NCBI RefSeq assembly: GCF_001571345.1
Contig: NZ_BCTP01000006.1
Location: 1 to 64,000, forward strand
Direction of reading: 5' to 3'
Length of the DNA: 64,000 nt
Source: Komagataeibacter xylinus NBRC 15237
GTDB lineage: Bacteria > Pseudomonadota > Alphaproteobacteria > Acetobacterales > Acetobacteraceae
Both the position numbers and the translations under genes were made by a program. Shown one piece after another: positions 47,795 through 57,949 of the stretch; position 1 is the first letter of the stretch, and each line of letters starts with the position of its first letter. The notes beneath the pieces are model-generated. The model saw only the letters and a program-made list of their open reading frames with translations, did not search any database and was not told where the DNA came from.

Positions 47795-47998
47795 ATGGCT
47801 GTACCCAAGAGAAAAACCTCGCCGTCCCGTCGTGGCATGCGTCGCAGCCACGCTGCGCTGAGTGTTCCGGCGCATGCGGAATGCTCCAACTGTGGCGAAC
47901 TCAAGCGCCCGCATCACGTCTGCAGCCACTGCGGGCACTATGATGGCCGCGAAGTCGCTTCCGCCGGCAAGGCGCTGAAGACGGCGGTCCGCGCCTGA
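47795..47998 (+). CDS. rpmF: 50S ribosomal protein L32
   Basis: A 67-residue L32: [21 protein letters not shown] is the family signature. Two Cys pairs (ECSNCGEL and VCSHCGHY) form the zinc ribbon, so this is the zinc-binding form. It is followed by plsX after a 166-bp gap in which I see no clear terminator. Confidence 0.97.
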   Translation: MAVPKRKTSPSRRGMRRSHAALSVPAHAECSNCGELKRPHHVCSHCGHYDGREVASAGKALKTAVRA

Positions 47999-48164
47999 TA
48001 ACACGACGCTACAGGCGTCATTACCCGGTAACGGCGCGGCCCTGTTTGGTCGCGTCGGCGGGCTGGCCTCGGGCCGTCCTGTCCGGGTCGCGCGGGGAAT
48101 ATGATCTTTTCAAAGTGTATTCCCCGATCTTGCGCGTTCCTTTCTTACCCGGCACAAGACGAGC

Positions 48165-49253
48165 ATGAGCGAGACAGGTTCCTCCTTTTCCGAGACTGGG
48201 CCTTACACCCTTGCCATTGATGGCATGGGCGGGGATGGTGGTCCGGAAGTTGTAGTGGCCGGACTGGCAATTGCAGCAGACCGACATCCCTCAGCCAGGA
48301 TTCTTCTGGTTGGTGATGAGGCGACGTTGTCCGGCCTTCTGGCCCGCCATCCGCGCGCGGCCACCATCTGCACGATCCGTCCGGCCAATTCGGCCATTTC
48401 CATGGACATGAAGCCCACCGCAGCCCTGCGTGTGCGCGATTCCTCCATGCGTCTGGCCATGGATGCCGTGGCGCAGGGCGAGGCGCAGGGCGTTGTTTCC
48501 GCTGGCAACAGCGGTGCCATGCTGGCGCTGGCCAAGATCGTGGTCAAAACCCTTCCCGGCATCACCCGCCCGGCCATGGCGGCCATCAGCCCCACTACGC
48601 GGGGCGATGTGGTCATGCTCGACCTTGGCGCCAATGTCGCGTGCGACTGGCGCAACCTTGTCGAGTTCGCCATCATGGGCGAGGCCTTCGCCAAGGCGGT
48701 GCTCGGCCTGCCCGCACCCACCATCGGGCTGCTCAATGTCGGCTCCGAGGAACTCAAGGGCGACGAGCGCCTGCGCCAGGCGGCTGACGTGCTGCGCAAC
48801 AGCTCGCTCGCCCGCCAGTTCCATGGTTTCGTGGAAGGGCATGACATTACCGCAGGCACGACCGACGTGGTGGTGACCGATGGCTTTACCGGCAATGTCG
48901 CGCTGAAAACGGGCGAGGGCGCGCTGAAAATGGCGTTCACGCTGCTGCGGCAGGTCTTCACCTCCAGCCTGATGGGCCGGATCGGCTACCTGCTGGTGCG
49001 CCCCGGGCTTGAGCGGATGAAGGAATGGCTCGATCCGCGCCGCTATAATGGCGCGGTGTTCGTGGGGCTGAACGGGGTTGTGGTCAAGTCGCATGGCGGC
49101 ACGGACGCTGAAGGCTTTGCCGCGGCGGTTGACGTGGCGATGGACATGGTCACCCACCGCTTTACCGACAGCATCCGCGAGCGCCTCGCGCACATGGAAA
49201 GCCTCACCGCCGTCAAGGCGTCCGACCCGTCGCAGACGGTCCCTGCATCCTGA
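48165..49253 (+). CDS. plsX: Phosphate acyltransferase PlsX
   Basis: A 362-residue enzyme that converts acyl-ACP to acyl-phosphate, the first step of phospholipid synthesis in the PlsX/Y pathway. Blocks are LAIDGMGGDGGPEVVV, VSAGNSGAMLALAKIVV, VMLDLGANVACDWRNLVEFA, GLLNVGSEELKGDE, VVVTDGFTGNVALKTGEG and NGVVVKSHGGTDAEGF. Length is normal. The plsX-fabH-ihfA order is conserved. Confidence 0.96.
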   Translation: MSETGSSFSETGPYTLAIDGMGGDGGPEVVVAGLAIAADRHPSARILLVGDEATLSGLLARHPRAATICTIRPANSAISMDMKPTAALRVRDSSMRLAMDAVAQGEAQGVVSAGNSGAMLALAKIVVKTLPGITRPAMAAISPTTRGDVVMLDLGANVACDWRNLVEFAIMGEAFAKAVLGLPAPTIGLLNVGSEELKGDERLRQAADVLRNSSLARQFHGFVEGHDITAGTTDVVVTDGFTGNVALKTGEGALKMAFTLLRQVFTSSLMGRIGYLLVRPGLERMKEWLDPRRYNGAVFVGLNGVVVKSHGGTDAEGFAAAVDVAMDMVTHRFTDSIRERLAHMESLTAVKASDPSQTVPAS

Positions 49254-49343
49254 TGCGGCAATAACAGCCGGCGTGGGGTCAGCAGGGAGCACCTGCCTGC
49301 GCCCACCCGTGTATATGAAATGATAGTGGTGGAAAAAACAGGC

Positions 49344-50315
49344 ATGACGGCGAAACGCTCGCTTCTGTCCGGTTTTGGCGGTTACCTGCCCGAGCGGATC
49401 GTTACCAACGATGAACTGGCCACCTGGCTCGATACATCGGATGAATGGATTCGCGCCCGCACGGGAATCGCCCAGCGCCACATGGCGGGCGAGGGCGACA
49501 ACGCCGTTTCCATGGCAGCACAGGCCGCCCGGCAGGCGCTGGATTATGCTGGTGCCACGCCTGATGATGTCGATGCCGTCATTGTCGCGACCAGCACGCC
49601 CGACCAGGCCTTCCCCTCCACGGCCGTGCGGGTGCAGGCTGCACTGGGCATGACCGGCGGCTTTGGCTTTGACCTTGCCGCTGCGTGCTCGGGTTTCATC
49701 TATGCGCTGTCCATGGCCGATTCGCTCATTCGCAGCGGGCAGGCGCGCTCGGCGCTGGTCATTGGCAGCGAAGTCTATTCCCGCATTCTCGATAAATCGG
49801 ACCGGGGCACCTACGTGCTGTTCGGCGATGGGGCGGGGGCGGTTTACCTGACCAGCACGGATGAGGCGGCGGGCGAGGCGGGCATCCTGTCCACCCATCT
49901 CCATTCCGATGGTCGTTATGGCGACCTGCTTTTTGTCGATGGCGCGACAGGCCAGCATGATAAACCCGCCCACCTGCGCATGAACGGGCGCGAGGTGTTC
50001 CGCCATGCGGTGGGCAAGCTGTCATCCTCGGTGGATGAGGCGCTGGCCGCCAATGGCCTGACCCATGCGGATGTGAACTGGCTGGTGCCACACCAGGCCA
50101 ATCTGCGCATTATTGATGGCGTGGCCCGCAAGCTCGCCCTGCCGCCCGAGCGCGTGGTGGTGACGGTGGACCGGCATGCCAATACCTCTGCCGCCTCCAT
50201 TCCGCTGGCCCTGAACGAGGCGGTGCGTGACGGGCGCATCAACCGGGGCGATCTTGTGCTGATGGAAGCGCTGGGCGGTGGCCTGACATGGGGTTCGGCG
50301 CTGGCACGGCTGTAA
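49344..50315 (+). CDS. fabH: 3-Oxoacyl-ACP synthase III FabH
   Basis: A 323-residue ketosynthase that starts fatty acid synthesis by condensing acetyl-CoA with malonyl-ACP. The catalytic triad is visible as Cys in LAAACSGFIYAL, His in VPHQANLRII and Asn in NTSAASIPLAL. N-terminal GFGGYLPERIVTNDELA and TGIAQRHMAGE are typical. The ATG at 49344 is chosen because 49320 has no ribosome-binding site, but neither is strong. Part of plsX-fabH-ihfA-merR. Confidence 0.95.
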   Translation: MTAKRSLLSGFGGYLPERIVTNDELATWLDTSDEWIRARTGIAQRHMAGEGDNAVSMAAQAARQALDYAGATPDDVDAVIVATSTPDQAFPSTAVRVQAALGMTGGFGFDLAAACSGFIYALSMADSLIRSGQARSALVIGSEVYSRILDKSDRGTYVLFGDGAGAVYLTSTDEAAGEAGILSTHLHSDGRYGDLLFVDGATGQHDKPAHLRMNGREVFRHAVGKLSSSVDEALAANGLTHADVNWLVPHQANLRIIDGVARKLALPPERVVVTVDRHANTSAASIPLALNEAVRDGRINRGDLVLMEALGGGLTWGSALARL

Positions 50316-50414
50316 TGTCATTTCGGTACCACATTGAAACGGACGCGGAATAAACTGCCCGCGCCCCTGCGACATTCAATTGACGATACGCACGCGCATG
50401 CATAACGTTTACGC

Positions 50415-50738
50415 ATGAGCACCGTCACGCGCGCCACTCTGGCAGAACACATATACGATCAGGTCGGCCTGTCCCGCCATGAATCCGCCGATATTCTAGA
50501 AGATATCCTTGAGCGGATGGCACGGACCCTTGAGGCTGGCGATACCCTCAAAATAAGCGGGTTTGGCACGTTTTCTGTCCGGCAGAAGGGGCAGCGCACG
50601 GGCCGTAACCCCAAAACCGGCGTGGAAGTGCCGATTCTGCCACGCTCCGTTCTGGTGTTTCGCCCCAGTCAGTTGCTTCGTGCCCATGTCAACGGACAGT
50701 CCGCCGGGCAGATCCCGCCGGAAGGAGACGATGAATGA
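50415..50738 (+). CDS. ihfA: Integration host factor alpha subunit
   Basis: A 107-residue HU/IHF DNA-bending protein with [43 protein letters not shown] (the arm) and [11 protein letters not shown]; the position after fabH identifies it as IhfA. Its C-terminal tail is longer than in E. coli. The stop overlaps the merR-like gene (ATGA). Confidence 0.95.
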   Translation: MSTVTRATLAEHIYDQVGLSRHESADILEDILERMARTLEAGDTLKISGFGTFSVRQKGQRTGRNPKTGVEVPILPRSVLVFRPSQLLRAHVNGQSAGQIPPEGDDE

Positions 50739-51463
50739 CCACGGAGCACTCTCCAGGCAGCACGCTCGAGCCGGGCAGGGACTGCCTGCCGATCTATGAG
50801 GTCGCGCGCGAGCTTGGCCTCGCGCAGCATGTCATGCGCATGTGGGAGGCCAGCTTTCCGCAGCTCCAGCCGCTGCGCGGGCCGGTGGGGCGGCGCTACT
50901 ACCGCCCGCAGGACATAACCGTGCTGCGCGAGATTGCCGACCTGCTTTACGTGCGCAAGCTGTCAGTGGCGCAGGCGCAGGTCGAACTCGCGCGCGAGGC
51001 GCTTGCCGCACCCGAATCAGAAGGCGAGGCCGTAACCCCGCCCATCGAGCCAGTTGTGGTCCAGCCCCCACTCGCCCAGTCTCATACAGCGCAGCCCCCT
51101 GTGGCGCAGGATGCAGCGGTGGAAGCTGCCTCTCCCGCAACGGACGCTGTGCAGGTGACGGTAATCGAGGAAGTGATGGAAACCGTGGTGGCGTGCGAAT
51201 CGCCGCCCACCGTTGCAGCACCTGAGCCTGAAGCCCCTCCGATGGTGGAAGCTGCCGCAGCCGACGCGAATGCGGCCCCGGAGCCAGAAAGCGTGGCGGA
51301 GACGGCGGCACAGGCGCCTGCTGACGAGCCGGAACAGCTCCCCCTTGAGCAGATTGTCATGATCGAGCTTGAGCGCCTGCAGGCGGAAAATACGGTGCTG
51401 CGCGACAGCCTGCGCGGCGTGCTGGTTGAGTTGCAAGCCCTGCGGCAGATGGTGCCGGCCTGA
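50735..51463 (+). CDS. MerR-family regulator with long Pro/Ala/Glu linker
   Basis: A 242-residue protein. The N-terminal 75 residues form a MerR winged helix ([41 protein letters not shown]). A long low-complexity Pro/Ala/Val/Glu segment follows (about 90-205), then a short C-terminal coiled coil ([21 protein letters not shown]). There is no Cys-based metal site. Alphaproteobacteria conserve a merR gene downstream of ihfA; its targets are unknown. It is co-translated with ihfA. Confidence 0.85.
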   Translation: MTTEHSPGSTLEPGRDCLPIYEVARELGLAQHVMRMWEASFPQLQPLRGPVGRRYYRPQDITVLREIADLLYVRKLSVAQAQVELAREALAAPESEGEAVTPPIEPVVVQPPLAQSHTAQPPVAQDAAVEAASPATDAVQVTVIEEVMETVVACESPPTVAAPEPEAPPMVEAAAADANAAPEPESVAETAAQAPADEPEQLPLEQIVMIELERLQAENTVLRDSLRGVLVELQALRQMVPA

Positions 51464-51500
51464 GCCAGGCATTTTTTTTCGGTTTGGTTCATTACATGGG

Positions 51501-51529
51501 TTGCGGTCCCCCCCATCGGCTGCTACATC
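51501..51529 (+). promoter_or_regulatory. Promoter of tRNA-Pro
   Basis: TTGCGG at 51501-51506, a 17-base spacer and TACATC at 51524-51529, with the tRNA beginning 19 bases later. Confidence 0.55.
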
Positions 51530-51547
51530 CTGCGCATCGCAGACAGG

Positions 51548-51621
51548 CGGGCAGTAGCGCAGCCTGGTAGCGCATCAGTCTGGGGGACTGGGGGTCGTGG
51601 GTTCGAATCCCGCCTGCCCGA
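51548..51621 (+). tRNA. tRNA-Pro (anticodon GGG)
   Basis: A 74-base cloverleaf: acceptor CGGGCAG / CTGCCCG with discriminator A, the D-arm with AGCGCAGCCTGGTAGCGC, anticodon stem TCAGT / ACTGG with loop CTGGGGG (anticodon GGG), and T-arm GTGGGTTCGAATCCCGC. CCA is not encoded. It resembles the E. coli proK product. A promoter and terminator flank it. Confidence 0.95.
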
Positions 51622-51657
51622 TATCCCTGTCTGCGATAAGAATACCAAGCAAGCAAG

Positions 51658-51682
51658 GCATCCTGAAAAGGGTGCTTTTTTT
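51658..51682 (+). terminator. Terminator of tRNA-Pro
   Basis: GCATCC pairs with GGGTGC (one G-T pair) around TGAAAA, followed by seven Ts. Confidence 0.75.
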
Positions 51683-51713
51683 GTATCTGGCGCCCGGAAG
51701 CCAGAGGCCCGGC

Positions 51714-52859
51714 TCAGTAGCGGGCCCGGCTCCAGTTCAGCCACAGCATGTGCAGCACCGCCATGATGGCAGGCCCCATGAACAGCCCGAGCAGGCTCCA
51801 GCTTTCCGCACCACCGAGTATGCCCGCCAGCACCCACAGGAAGGGGAGTTGCGTCGAGCCGCCAATCAGGGCCGGACGCACCAGGTGGTCGGCCAGAAAG
51901 ATCACGGCCATGCCCAGCAGGATGATGGCCATCGCGCCGAATAGTGCGCCGGTCTTGATAAGCAGCATGAGGGCGACGGCGCTGATGGCGATGAAGGCGC
52001 AGAACGGGATCATGGCCGCGATGGCCGTCACTACCCCGAACAGGAAGGGGTGTGGCGCGCCAGCGACCAGATAGGCCACGGCCATCAGCATGCCCTCGCC
52101 AATGCCCACGAGCACCAGCCCCGATACCGAGCCATGCACCGAGGCGATCATCTGCAAGGCAATCCGCTCGCCCCGCTTGCCAAAGGCGCGGCGCGAGACG
52201 TTGAGCGACTGGCGAATGACGGAATCGCCATCCTTGAGCAGGAAAAACAGCGTGAGGATGGCAAAGGCGAACAGCAGCACCCGGTGCAGCACCTGCGAGC
52301 CAAGCTGCTGCGTAACCTTGACGCTCTGCCCGATATTCATCGTGCCGAGCAGGGCGGACACATCCGCCGGGTTCTTCAGGTGTTCGTTCCACCACGCGGT
52401 AATCGCCCCCTGGCCATAGGGCAGGTTGCTGATCCAGTCCGGCACGGGAATGCCTGAATGGCGGGCTTCGTTGAGGAAGCGCAGCACGCCTTCCGCCTCG
52501 CGCCCCGCCTCCAGCCCGAACAGTGCGAGCGGCCCGATGAAGATGAAGGCGATGGTCAGCGTAAACAGCAGCGGCAGCAGTATTCTATGCGCCCGCCCGT
52601 TCCATCGCCGCCGCGCACGCGCGTAAAGCGGCCAGGAGGCAATGGCGAACACGCAGCCCCATATCAGCGAGGGCAGGAACCCGCGCACCGTATAAAGCCC
52701 CAGCAGCACGAAAAACAGCGCCAGCCCCGCGCGCGCGATGCGTTGCGTGCGCTGGGTCTCGCGGAATGAACGGAAGGTTCGCATCGTGGAGGGGTCGACC
52801 TCGCGCCCTGTCATGGGGGCAGGAAAGCCATCCTGATCCGCGTTGTGGGGATCCGTCAT
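51714..52859 (-). CDS. AI-2E/PerM family membrane protein
   Basis: A 381-residue membrane protein with about seven or eight hydrophobic segments. Family features include FVLLGLYTVRGFLPSLIWGC at the start, the mid-protein GSVSGLVLVGIGEGMLMAVAYL and the C-terminal LPFLWVLAGILGGAESWSLLGLF. Members have been tied to AI-2 export or sodium-proton exchange; the real substrate here is unknown. Its gene follows that of oligopeptidase B on the minus strand after 74 bases. Confidence 0.88.
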   Translation of the reverse strand: MTDPHNADQDGFPAPMTGREVDPSTMRTFRSFRETQRTQRIARAGLALFFVLLGLYTVRGFLPSLIWGCVFAIASWPLYARARRRWNGRAHRILLPLLFTLTIAFIFIGPLALFGLEAGREAEGVLRFLNEARHSGIPVPDWISNLPYGQGAITAWWNEHLKNPADVSALLGTMNIGQSVKVTQQLGSQVLHRVLLFAFAILTLFFLLKDGDSVIRQSLNVSRRAFGKRGERIALQMIASVHGSVSGLVLVGIGEGMLMAVAYLVAGAPHPFLFGVVTAIAAMIPFCAFIAISAVALMLLIKTGALFGAMAIILLGMAVIFLADHLVRPALIGGSTQLPFLWVLAGILGGAESWSLLGLFMGPAIMAVLHMLWLNWSRARY

Positions 52860-52933
52860 TCTTGTTCCTCTGGGGTATGCGGGCTCTGCTGTAAGGGGCT
52901 ACTTATGCTAACGCGCCCGTGTGCGGAAAGACT

Positions 52934-55018
52934 TTAATCCTGACGGGCCGGTGCGGTTTCAATTGCCCACAGGGCAAAGGCGTGGATCAGGGCGGCTTCC
53001 CTGAGGGAGTCGAAGCGCCCGGTGGCTCCCCTGTGCCCGGCCTCCATGTTCGTGCGCAGCATGATGGGCCGGGCCGAGCGGTTATGCGCGCGCAGGCGGG
53101 CCACCCATTTGGCGGGCTCCCAGTAGGTCACGCGCGGGTCGGTCAGGCCGCCCATGGCCAGTATGGCGGGGTAGGCGCGCGGGGCGACCTGTTCATAGGC
53201 GGCGTAGCTGGCAATCAGGTCATAGGCTGCCACATCTTCCACAGGGTTGCCCCATTCGGGCCATTCCGGCGGCGTCAGCGGCAGCGACGCGTCAGACATG
53301 GTGTTGAGTTCATCCACAAACGGCACCACGGCCACGATGCCCGCAAACAGGTCGGGCCGCATGTTGGCGATGGCTCCCATTACCATTCCACCAGCGGAAC
53401 GTCCATCAGCCACGATGCGGCCGGTCGCGCCAAAGCCCTCGGCCACAAGGGTTTCGGCGCAGGCGATGAAATCGCTGAACGTGTTGGGCTTGTTGCGCCC
53501 GCGCCCGCCAAGGAACCAGTTCCAGCCCTTTTCCGAGCCGCCGCGCACATGGGCAATGGCGTAGAACCAGCCGCGATCGACAAGGCTGAGCGTGCGGGTG
53601 GAAAAGACCGGGTCGATGGCGTGGCCATAGGCGCCGTAGCCATAGAGCAGTAGCGGGGCCGAGCCATCAATGGGCGTGTCATGGCGGCCCAGCACGGTTA
53701 CCGGCACCAACTCGCCATCTGCCGCCCGGGCCATGAGCCGCCAGCAGCGGTACTGTGCCGGGTCGTGGCCTGATGGCACCTGCTGCTGCTTGAGCAGGGT
53801 CTCGGCCCCGCTCACCATGTCACGCGCATGCCACGCGCGCGGGGTGGTGGGGGACTGGTAGATGTAGCGCAGCTCGGTGGTGTCGTATTCGTAACCGCCC
53901 ACCAGCGTCAGGTCATAGGCGGCTTCATCGGGTTCAAGGGCCTCGGTTGCGCCATCCACGCTGCGGATGATGATGCGTGTATTGGCGTCACGCCGCTCGC
54001 GCCAGGCCAGGTGGCCCGACCAGACCATGCACTCCGTGATGTAGCGGCCTGGCTCATGGGCCACGAGGTCGCGCCAGTTGGCGCGCGTCGGTGCCGTGTC
54101 GGGCGTGGTCATGAGCTTGAAGTCATACGCGCCATCGGCATTGGTCAGGATGATGAAATCCGTGCCCTGATGGTACAGGCCGTATATCAGCCCCGTCTCG
54201 CGCGGACTGGCGCAGCGTGGTGCTGCCTGCGGGTCGTGGCCGGGGATGAGCCAGGATTCGGAGGTGTCGTGGTTGCCGCTGGAGATGATGATCCACCCGC
54301 CCGAGCGCGTGGCTTCCACGCCCACGAAAAAGCCGGGATCGGCTTCCTCATACACCAGCGTATCGTGGTCCGCGCCGATGCGGCGGCGATAGACGCGGGC
54401 CGGGCGGCCATGGCTGTCGCGCCAGACCCAGAACAGGAAGGCGCTGTCGGGCGAAAACACGAACGCCCCGCTACAGTTCTCGACCGGGGGCAGGGGTGTG
54501 CTGTCACCGGCCAGCCTGCGGATGTGGATGCGGTAGATTTCCGAGCCCTGCGTGTCCTCCGCATGGGCGAACAGGCTGTGGTCGGGGCTGTGGGCGGCGG
54601 CGGCCACGGCGTAATATTCATGCCCCTTTGCCGCTTCATTCACGTCGAGCAGCACTTCTTCCGCCGTGGGCGTGGCAGTGGGGTAGCGTTTATAGACCGG
54701 GTACTGCGCGCCCGCCGTGTAGCTGGTCTGGTAGTTGTAGGGGCCATGCGGGGTAGGCGGATAGGTGTCATCCGCCTGCATGCGGCCCTTCATCTCGGCT
54801 ACCAGTGTGTCCTGCAACGCATCCGTGCCAGAGAGGACGGACTGCGTATAGGCGTTTTCCGCCCGCAGGTGCCCGGCAATGTCGGGGCGCAGGAGCGTGG
54901 GGTCGCGCAGCACCTCCTGCCAGTTATCGTCCTTCATCCACGCATATTCATCGTGCCGGGTGCGGCCAAGCTGCGTGATGGCGTGGGGGATCTGGCGGGC
55001 AATGGGGGGCGTGGTCAT
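52934..55018 (-). CDS. ptrB: Oligopeptidase B (S9A prolyl-oligopeptidase family)
   Basis: A 694-residue serine peptidase with an N-terminal beta-propeller (about 80-420) and a C-terminal alpha/beta hydrolase. The nucleophile is Ser541 in DGRSAGGMVMG; the catalytic His is in GHRGATGR near the end. HDEYAWMKDDNW near the N-terminus is typical. Oligopeptidase B cleaves short peptides after Arg and Lys, in the cytoplasm or periplasm; no signal peptide is visible, so it is probably cytoplasmic. It is 25 bases from the NUDIX gene upstream and probably co-transcribed. Confidence 0.92.
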   Translation of the reverse strand: MTTPPIARQIPHAITQLGRTRHDEYAWMKDDNWQEVLRDPTLLRPDIAGHLRAENAYTQSVLSGTDALQDTLVAEMKGRMQADDTYPPTPHGPYNYQTSYTAGAQYPVYKRYPTATPTAEEVLLDVNEAAKGHEYYAVAAAAHSPDHSLFAHAEDTQGSEIYRIHIRRLAGDSTPLPPVENCSGAFVFSPDSAFLFWVWRDSHGRPARVYRRRIGADHDTLVYEEADPGFFVGVEATRSGGWIIISSGNHDTSESWLIPGHDPQAAPRCASPRETGLIYGLYHQGTDFIILTNADGAYDFKLMTTPDTAPTRANWRDLVAHEPGRYITECMVWSGHLAWRERRDANTRIIIRSVDGATEALEPDEAAYDLTLVGGYEYDTTELRYIYQSPTTPRAWHARDMVSGAETLLKQQQVPSGHDPAQYRCWRLMARAADGELVPVTVLGRHDTPIDGSAPLLLYGYGAYGHAIDPVFSTRTLSLVDRGWFYAIAHVRGGSEKGWNWFLGGRGRNKPNTFSDFIACAETLVAEGFGATGRIVADGRSAGGMVMGAIANMRPDLFAGIVAVVPFVDELNTMSDASLPLTPPEWPEWGNPVEDVAAYDLIASYAAYEQVAPRAYPAILAMGGLTDPRVTYWEPAKWVARLRAHNRSARPIMLRTNMEAGHRGATGRFDSLREAALIHAFALWAIETAPARQD

Positions 55019-55043
55019 CGCATGGTCCTCGGGGTGCAGGGGT

Positions 55044-55895
55044 TCAGGCGGGGCGGGGGGCGTGCCAGCCGGTCAGGCCCTGGCGCAGGCGCTGGCCTTC
55101 GGGGCTGGTGGCGTCAATCAGGCCCGTGCGCAGGAACAGGTCGATCAGCACGAGGTTGACGTTGAACTTGAACGCATCCGTGTCACGCACCAGCGTATAG
55201 GCTTCCTCGATCGGGATCAGGCGGAATTCCTCCACTTCCCCATCGGCGGGAGTGGGCACGAAGTCAGGCGGCAGTTCCAGTTCGAAGCAGTGCAGCACGT
55301 CGCGCCGCAGCCCTTCGGGGCGGTCGAGCGCGTAGCGGATATCGGCAGTGGGGCGGGCGCGCTGCACCAGTTCGGCTGGCAGGCTGGCTTCCTCCGCCGC
55401 TTCCTTGAACAGGGCTTCGGCCGCCGTATGGCCCGCCGGTATGCCGCCCGCCACGAGGTGGTCAAGCTTGCCGGGGTCGAGGCGCTTGGTCATGGAGCGC
55501 CGCGCGATCCACAGATGCAGGCCGTGGGGCAGGCGCACGAGGCCATTGAGGTGCACGCCCGCCGCCATCAGCCCAAACAGCGGCAGCGCGCCACGGTCGA
55601 TGCGGGCCACGGGGGGCAGGGCCATGTCGGTCCAGACATCGAACAGCTCATGGTGCGAGCGGTACACGCCTGCCTGCGCCATGGCCTCGCCAATGGCTTC
55701 AAGCCGGGCGGGGTCGGCAAGGGTGACGGTGTCGCCCGCATGGGTCATGCCGTGTTCAAGCAGCACCGGCAGCAGGGCGGGCTGCACCCAGCCCGCGGGG
55801 GCATGCCCCAGCCGGAACTCCAGCCGCCCGCCGGGCAGCACCGCCGTGTTGCAGGCGGCGATATGACGAAAGAAACCTTCAAGGCTGCGTGACAT
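55044..55895 (-). CDS. DUF4743-NUDIX hydrolase
   Basis: A 283-residue protein with an N-terminal DUF4743 domain (about 1-120) and a NUDIX domain (about 125-260). The NUDIX box is seen in GGIPAGHTAAEALFKEAAEEA (21 residues apart from its final part; key residues G, E, K in place of the usual R, and EE). DUF4743-NUDIX proteins in fungi and plants hydrolyse oxidised or damaged thiamin diphosphates, so a thiamin damage-control role is plausible. The K for R change in the box is conservative. Divergent from the Atm1-type ABC gene. Confidence 0.84.
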   Translation of the reverse strand: MSRSLEGFFRHIAACNTAVLPGGRLEFRLGHAPAGWVQPALLPVLLEHGMTHAGDTVTLADPARLEAIGEAMAQAGVYRSHHELFDVWTDMALPPVARIDRGALPLFGLMAAGVHLNGLVRLPHGLHLWIARRSMTKRLDPGKLDHLVAGGIPAGHTAAEALFKEAAEEASLPAELVQRARPTADIRYALDRPEGLRRDVLHCFELELPPDFVPTPADGEVEEFRLIPIEEAYTLVRDTDAFKFNVNLVLIDLFLRTGLIDATSPEGQRLRQGLTGWHAPRPA

Positions 55896-56024
55896 GTTTC
55901 ATCCCTGTCCTTCGGGTTGAGGGTGGCATAACGGCTGCCCCCCGGCCTGACAATGCCGGGCTGTTCCGCGCCGGGGTGGGAATATGGGTTGCAAAACAGG
56001 CGGCATGTGCCACATGCGGTGGCT

Positions 56025-57848
56025 ATGGCTGTTTCCCCCCCGGCCCGGCCCGACAGGCCGGAGCGCTCCGCCGCCGCCACCCTGCGCGGCCTGTTACCCT
56101 ATCTGTGGCCCCGCCATGACCCGCGCACCCGCCTGCGCGTGGTGGGGGTGTGCATGCTGCTGGTCACGGCCAAGGTAGCCACCATTGGCGTGCCCTATGC
56201 CTATAGCCGCGTGATCGATGCGCTCCAGCCGCATGCAGGGGGCGTTGCCATGATGCCGCTCCTGCTGATCGTGGGCTATGGCCTGCTGCGCATGGCCGCC
56301 GCCGGACTGGGCGAATTGCGGGATGCGCTGTTCGCGCCACTGCGCTACCGCATCAGCCGGGTTGCGGCCATGCAGAGCTTTACGCACATGCATCAGCTTT
56401 CGCTGCGCTTTCACCTCAACCGTCAGTCGGGCGGGGTGACGCGGGCGATTGCGCGCGGCACGGAAGCCATCGAGACGCTGCTGCGCGTGGGCGTGTTCAA
56501 CGTAGCGCCCACGCTGATCGAGGCGCTGATGGTCATCATCGTCATCTGGCGACTGTTTGACTGGCGCTACGCGGTGGTGATGCTGGCGGCGGTGGCGGCC
56601 TATGTGGTGTTTACCATCAAGTTCACCTCATGGCGCATCGGCCTGCGCCGCCAGATGAACGAGATCAACAGCGAGGCAAGCTGGAAGGCGCTCGACAGCC
56701 TGCTCAACTACGAGACCGTCAAATATTTCGGTAACGAGGCGCACGAGCGCCAGCGCTACGAGGATGCCCAGGCCCGTTACGAGCACGCCGCCATCCGCAC
56801 CCAGATCTCGCTCAACGGGCTCAATTTCGGGCAGGCGGCGATCATTGCCGTGGCCCTGATCGCGGTCATGCTCATGGCCGGGCGCGATGTGGAGGCAGGC
56901 CGCATGACGGTGGGGCACTTCGTGCTGGTCAACACCTACCTCATGCAGCTTTACCTGCCGCTCAACTTTCTGGGCAGCGTGTATTCCTCGCTGCGTAATT
57001 CCCTCGTTGACCTTGAGCACATGTTCGGCCTGATGGATGAACGCGCCGACATTACCGATTCCGCCAGCGCCCTGAGCCTGCCCGCGCGGCTCGATGAGGC
57101 ACCGGCCGCCGATATCCGCTTCGAGGACGTGCATTTCAGCTACCGCCCCGACCGCGAGATTTTGCGCGGCATCAGCTTTCACGTGCCCGCGGGGCACCGG
57201 GTGGCCATCGTGGGGCCGACAGGGGCGGGCAAGTCCACCATCAGCCGCCTGCTGTTCCGCTTCTATGACGTGACGGCAGGCTGCATTCTGGTCGATGGCC
57301 ACGACATACGCGACTACACGCAGGCCGCCCTGCGCGGGGCCATTGGCGTGGTGCCGCAGGATACCATCCTGTTCAACGACACCATCGGCTACAACATCGC
57401 CTATGGCCGACTGGGTGCCGCGCAGGCTGAGGTGGAGCAGGCGGCAAGGCTCGCCTGCATCCATGACTTCATCATGAGCCTGCCCGAAGGCTACGCGACA
57501 AGGGTGGGCGAGCGGGGGCTCAAGCTTTCGGGTGGCGAGAAGCAGCGCGTGGCCATTGCGCGCACCATCCTCAAGAACCCGCGCGTGCTGCTGCTTGATG
57601 AGGCAACGAGCGCGCTCGACACCGGCACCGAGCACGAAATCCAGACCGCCCTGCGCGCGGTGGCCGCCAACCGCACCACGCTCATCATCGCCCACCGGCT
57701 CTCCACCATCGTGGACGTGGATGAAATCCTTGTGATGGGTCACGGCCAGATCCTCGAGCGCGGCACGCATCGCGCCCTGCTTGAGCGCGGCGGCCTGTAC
57801 GCGGGCATGTGGGCCGCCCAGGCGGAGGAGGATGCCGAGCGCGGATGA
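56025..57848 (+). CDS. Atm1-type ABC exporter
   Basis: A 607-residue half-transporter: six membrane segments in the first 330 residues ([21 protein letters not shown] and so on), then an ATPase domain with Walker A ([19 protein letters not shown]), signature ([15 protein letters not shown]), Walker B ([12 protein letters not shown]) and H-loop (IIAHRLSTI). The region [20 protein letters not shown] and [17 protein letters not shown] mark the Atm1/HMT1 group, which exports glutathione- or sulfur-containing compounds linked to Fe-S assembly and metal tolerance. I prefer the ATG at 56025. It works as a homodimer in the inner membrane. Confidence 0.9.
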   Translation: MAVSPPARPDRPERSAAATLRGLLPYLWPRHDPRTRLRVVGVCMLLVTAKVATIGVPYAYSRVIDALQPHAGGVAMMPLLLIVGYGLLRMAAAGLGELRDALFAPLRYRISRVAAMQSFTHMHQLSLRFHLNRQSGGVTRAIARGTEAIETLLRVGVFNVAPTLIEALMVIIVIWRLFDWRYAVVMLAAVAAYVVFTIKFTSWRIGLRRQMNEINSEASWKALDSLLNYETVKYFGNEAHERQRYEDAQARYEHAAIRTQISLNGLNFGQAAIIAVALIAVMLMAGRDVEAGRMTVGHFVLVNTYLMQLYLPLNFLGSVYSSLRNSLVDLEHMFGLMDERADITDSASALSLPARLDEAPAADIRFEDVHFSYRPDREILRGISFHVPAGHRVAIVGPTGAGKSTISRLLFRFYDVTAGCILVDGHDIRDYTQAALRGAIGVVPQDTILFNDTIGYNIAYGRLGAAQAEVEQAARLACIHDFIMSLPEGYATRVGERGLKLSGGEKQRVAIARTILKNPRVLLLDEATSALDTGTEHEIQTALRAVAANRTTLIIAHRLSTIVDVDEILVMGHGQILERGTHRALLERGGLYAGMWAAQAEEDAERG

Positions 57849-57949
57849 AGCCCCTCACGCGGGCTTGTGACCCCTTTCATGCCCGCCCCGCACTGGTCAG
57901 GGGCGGCAAGGCGGTACATATCAGGGATAACGCGAAAAGGAGCCGTGAC

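Noticed and set aside
48291-50006. 571-codon antisense frame across plsX and fabH
   Set aside because: It spans two known genes on the other strand and lacks a ribosome-binding site or domains.
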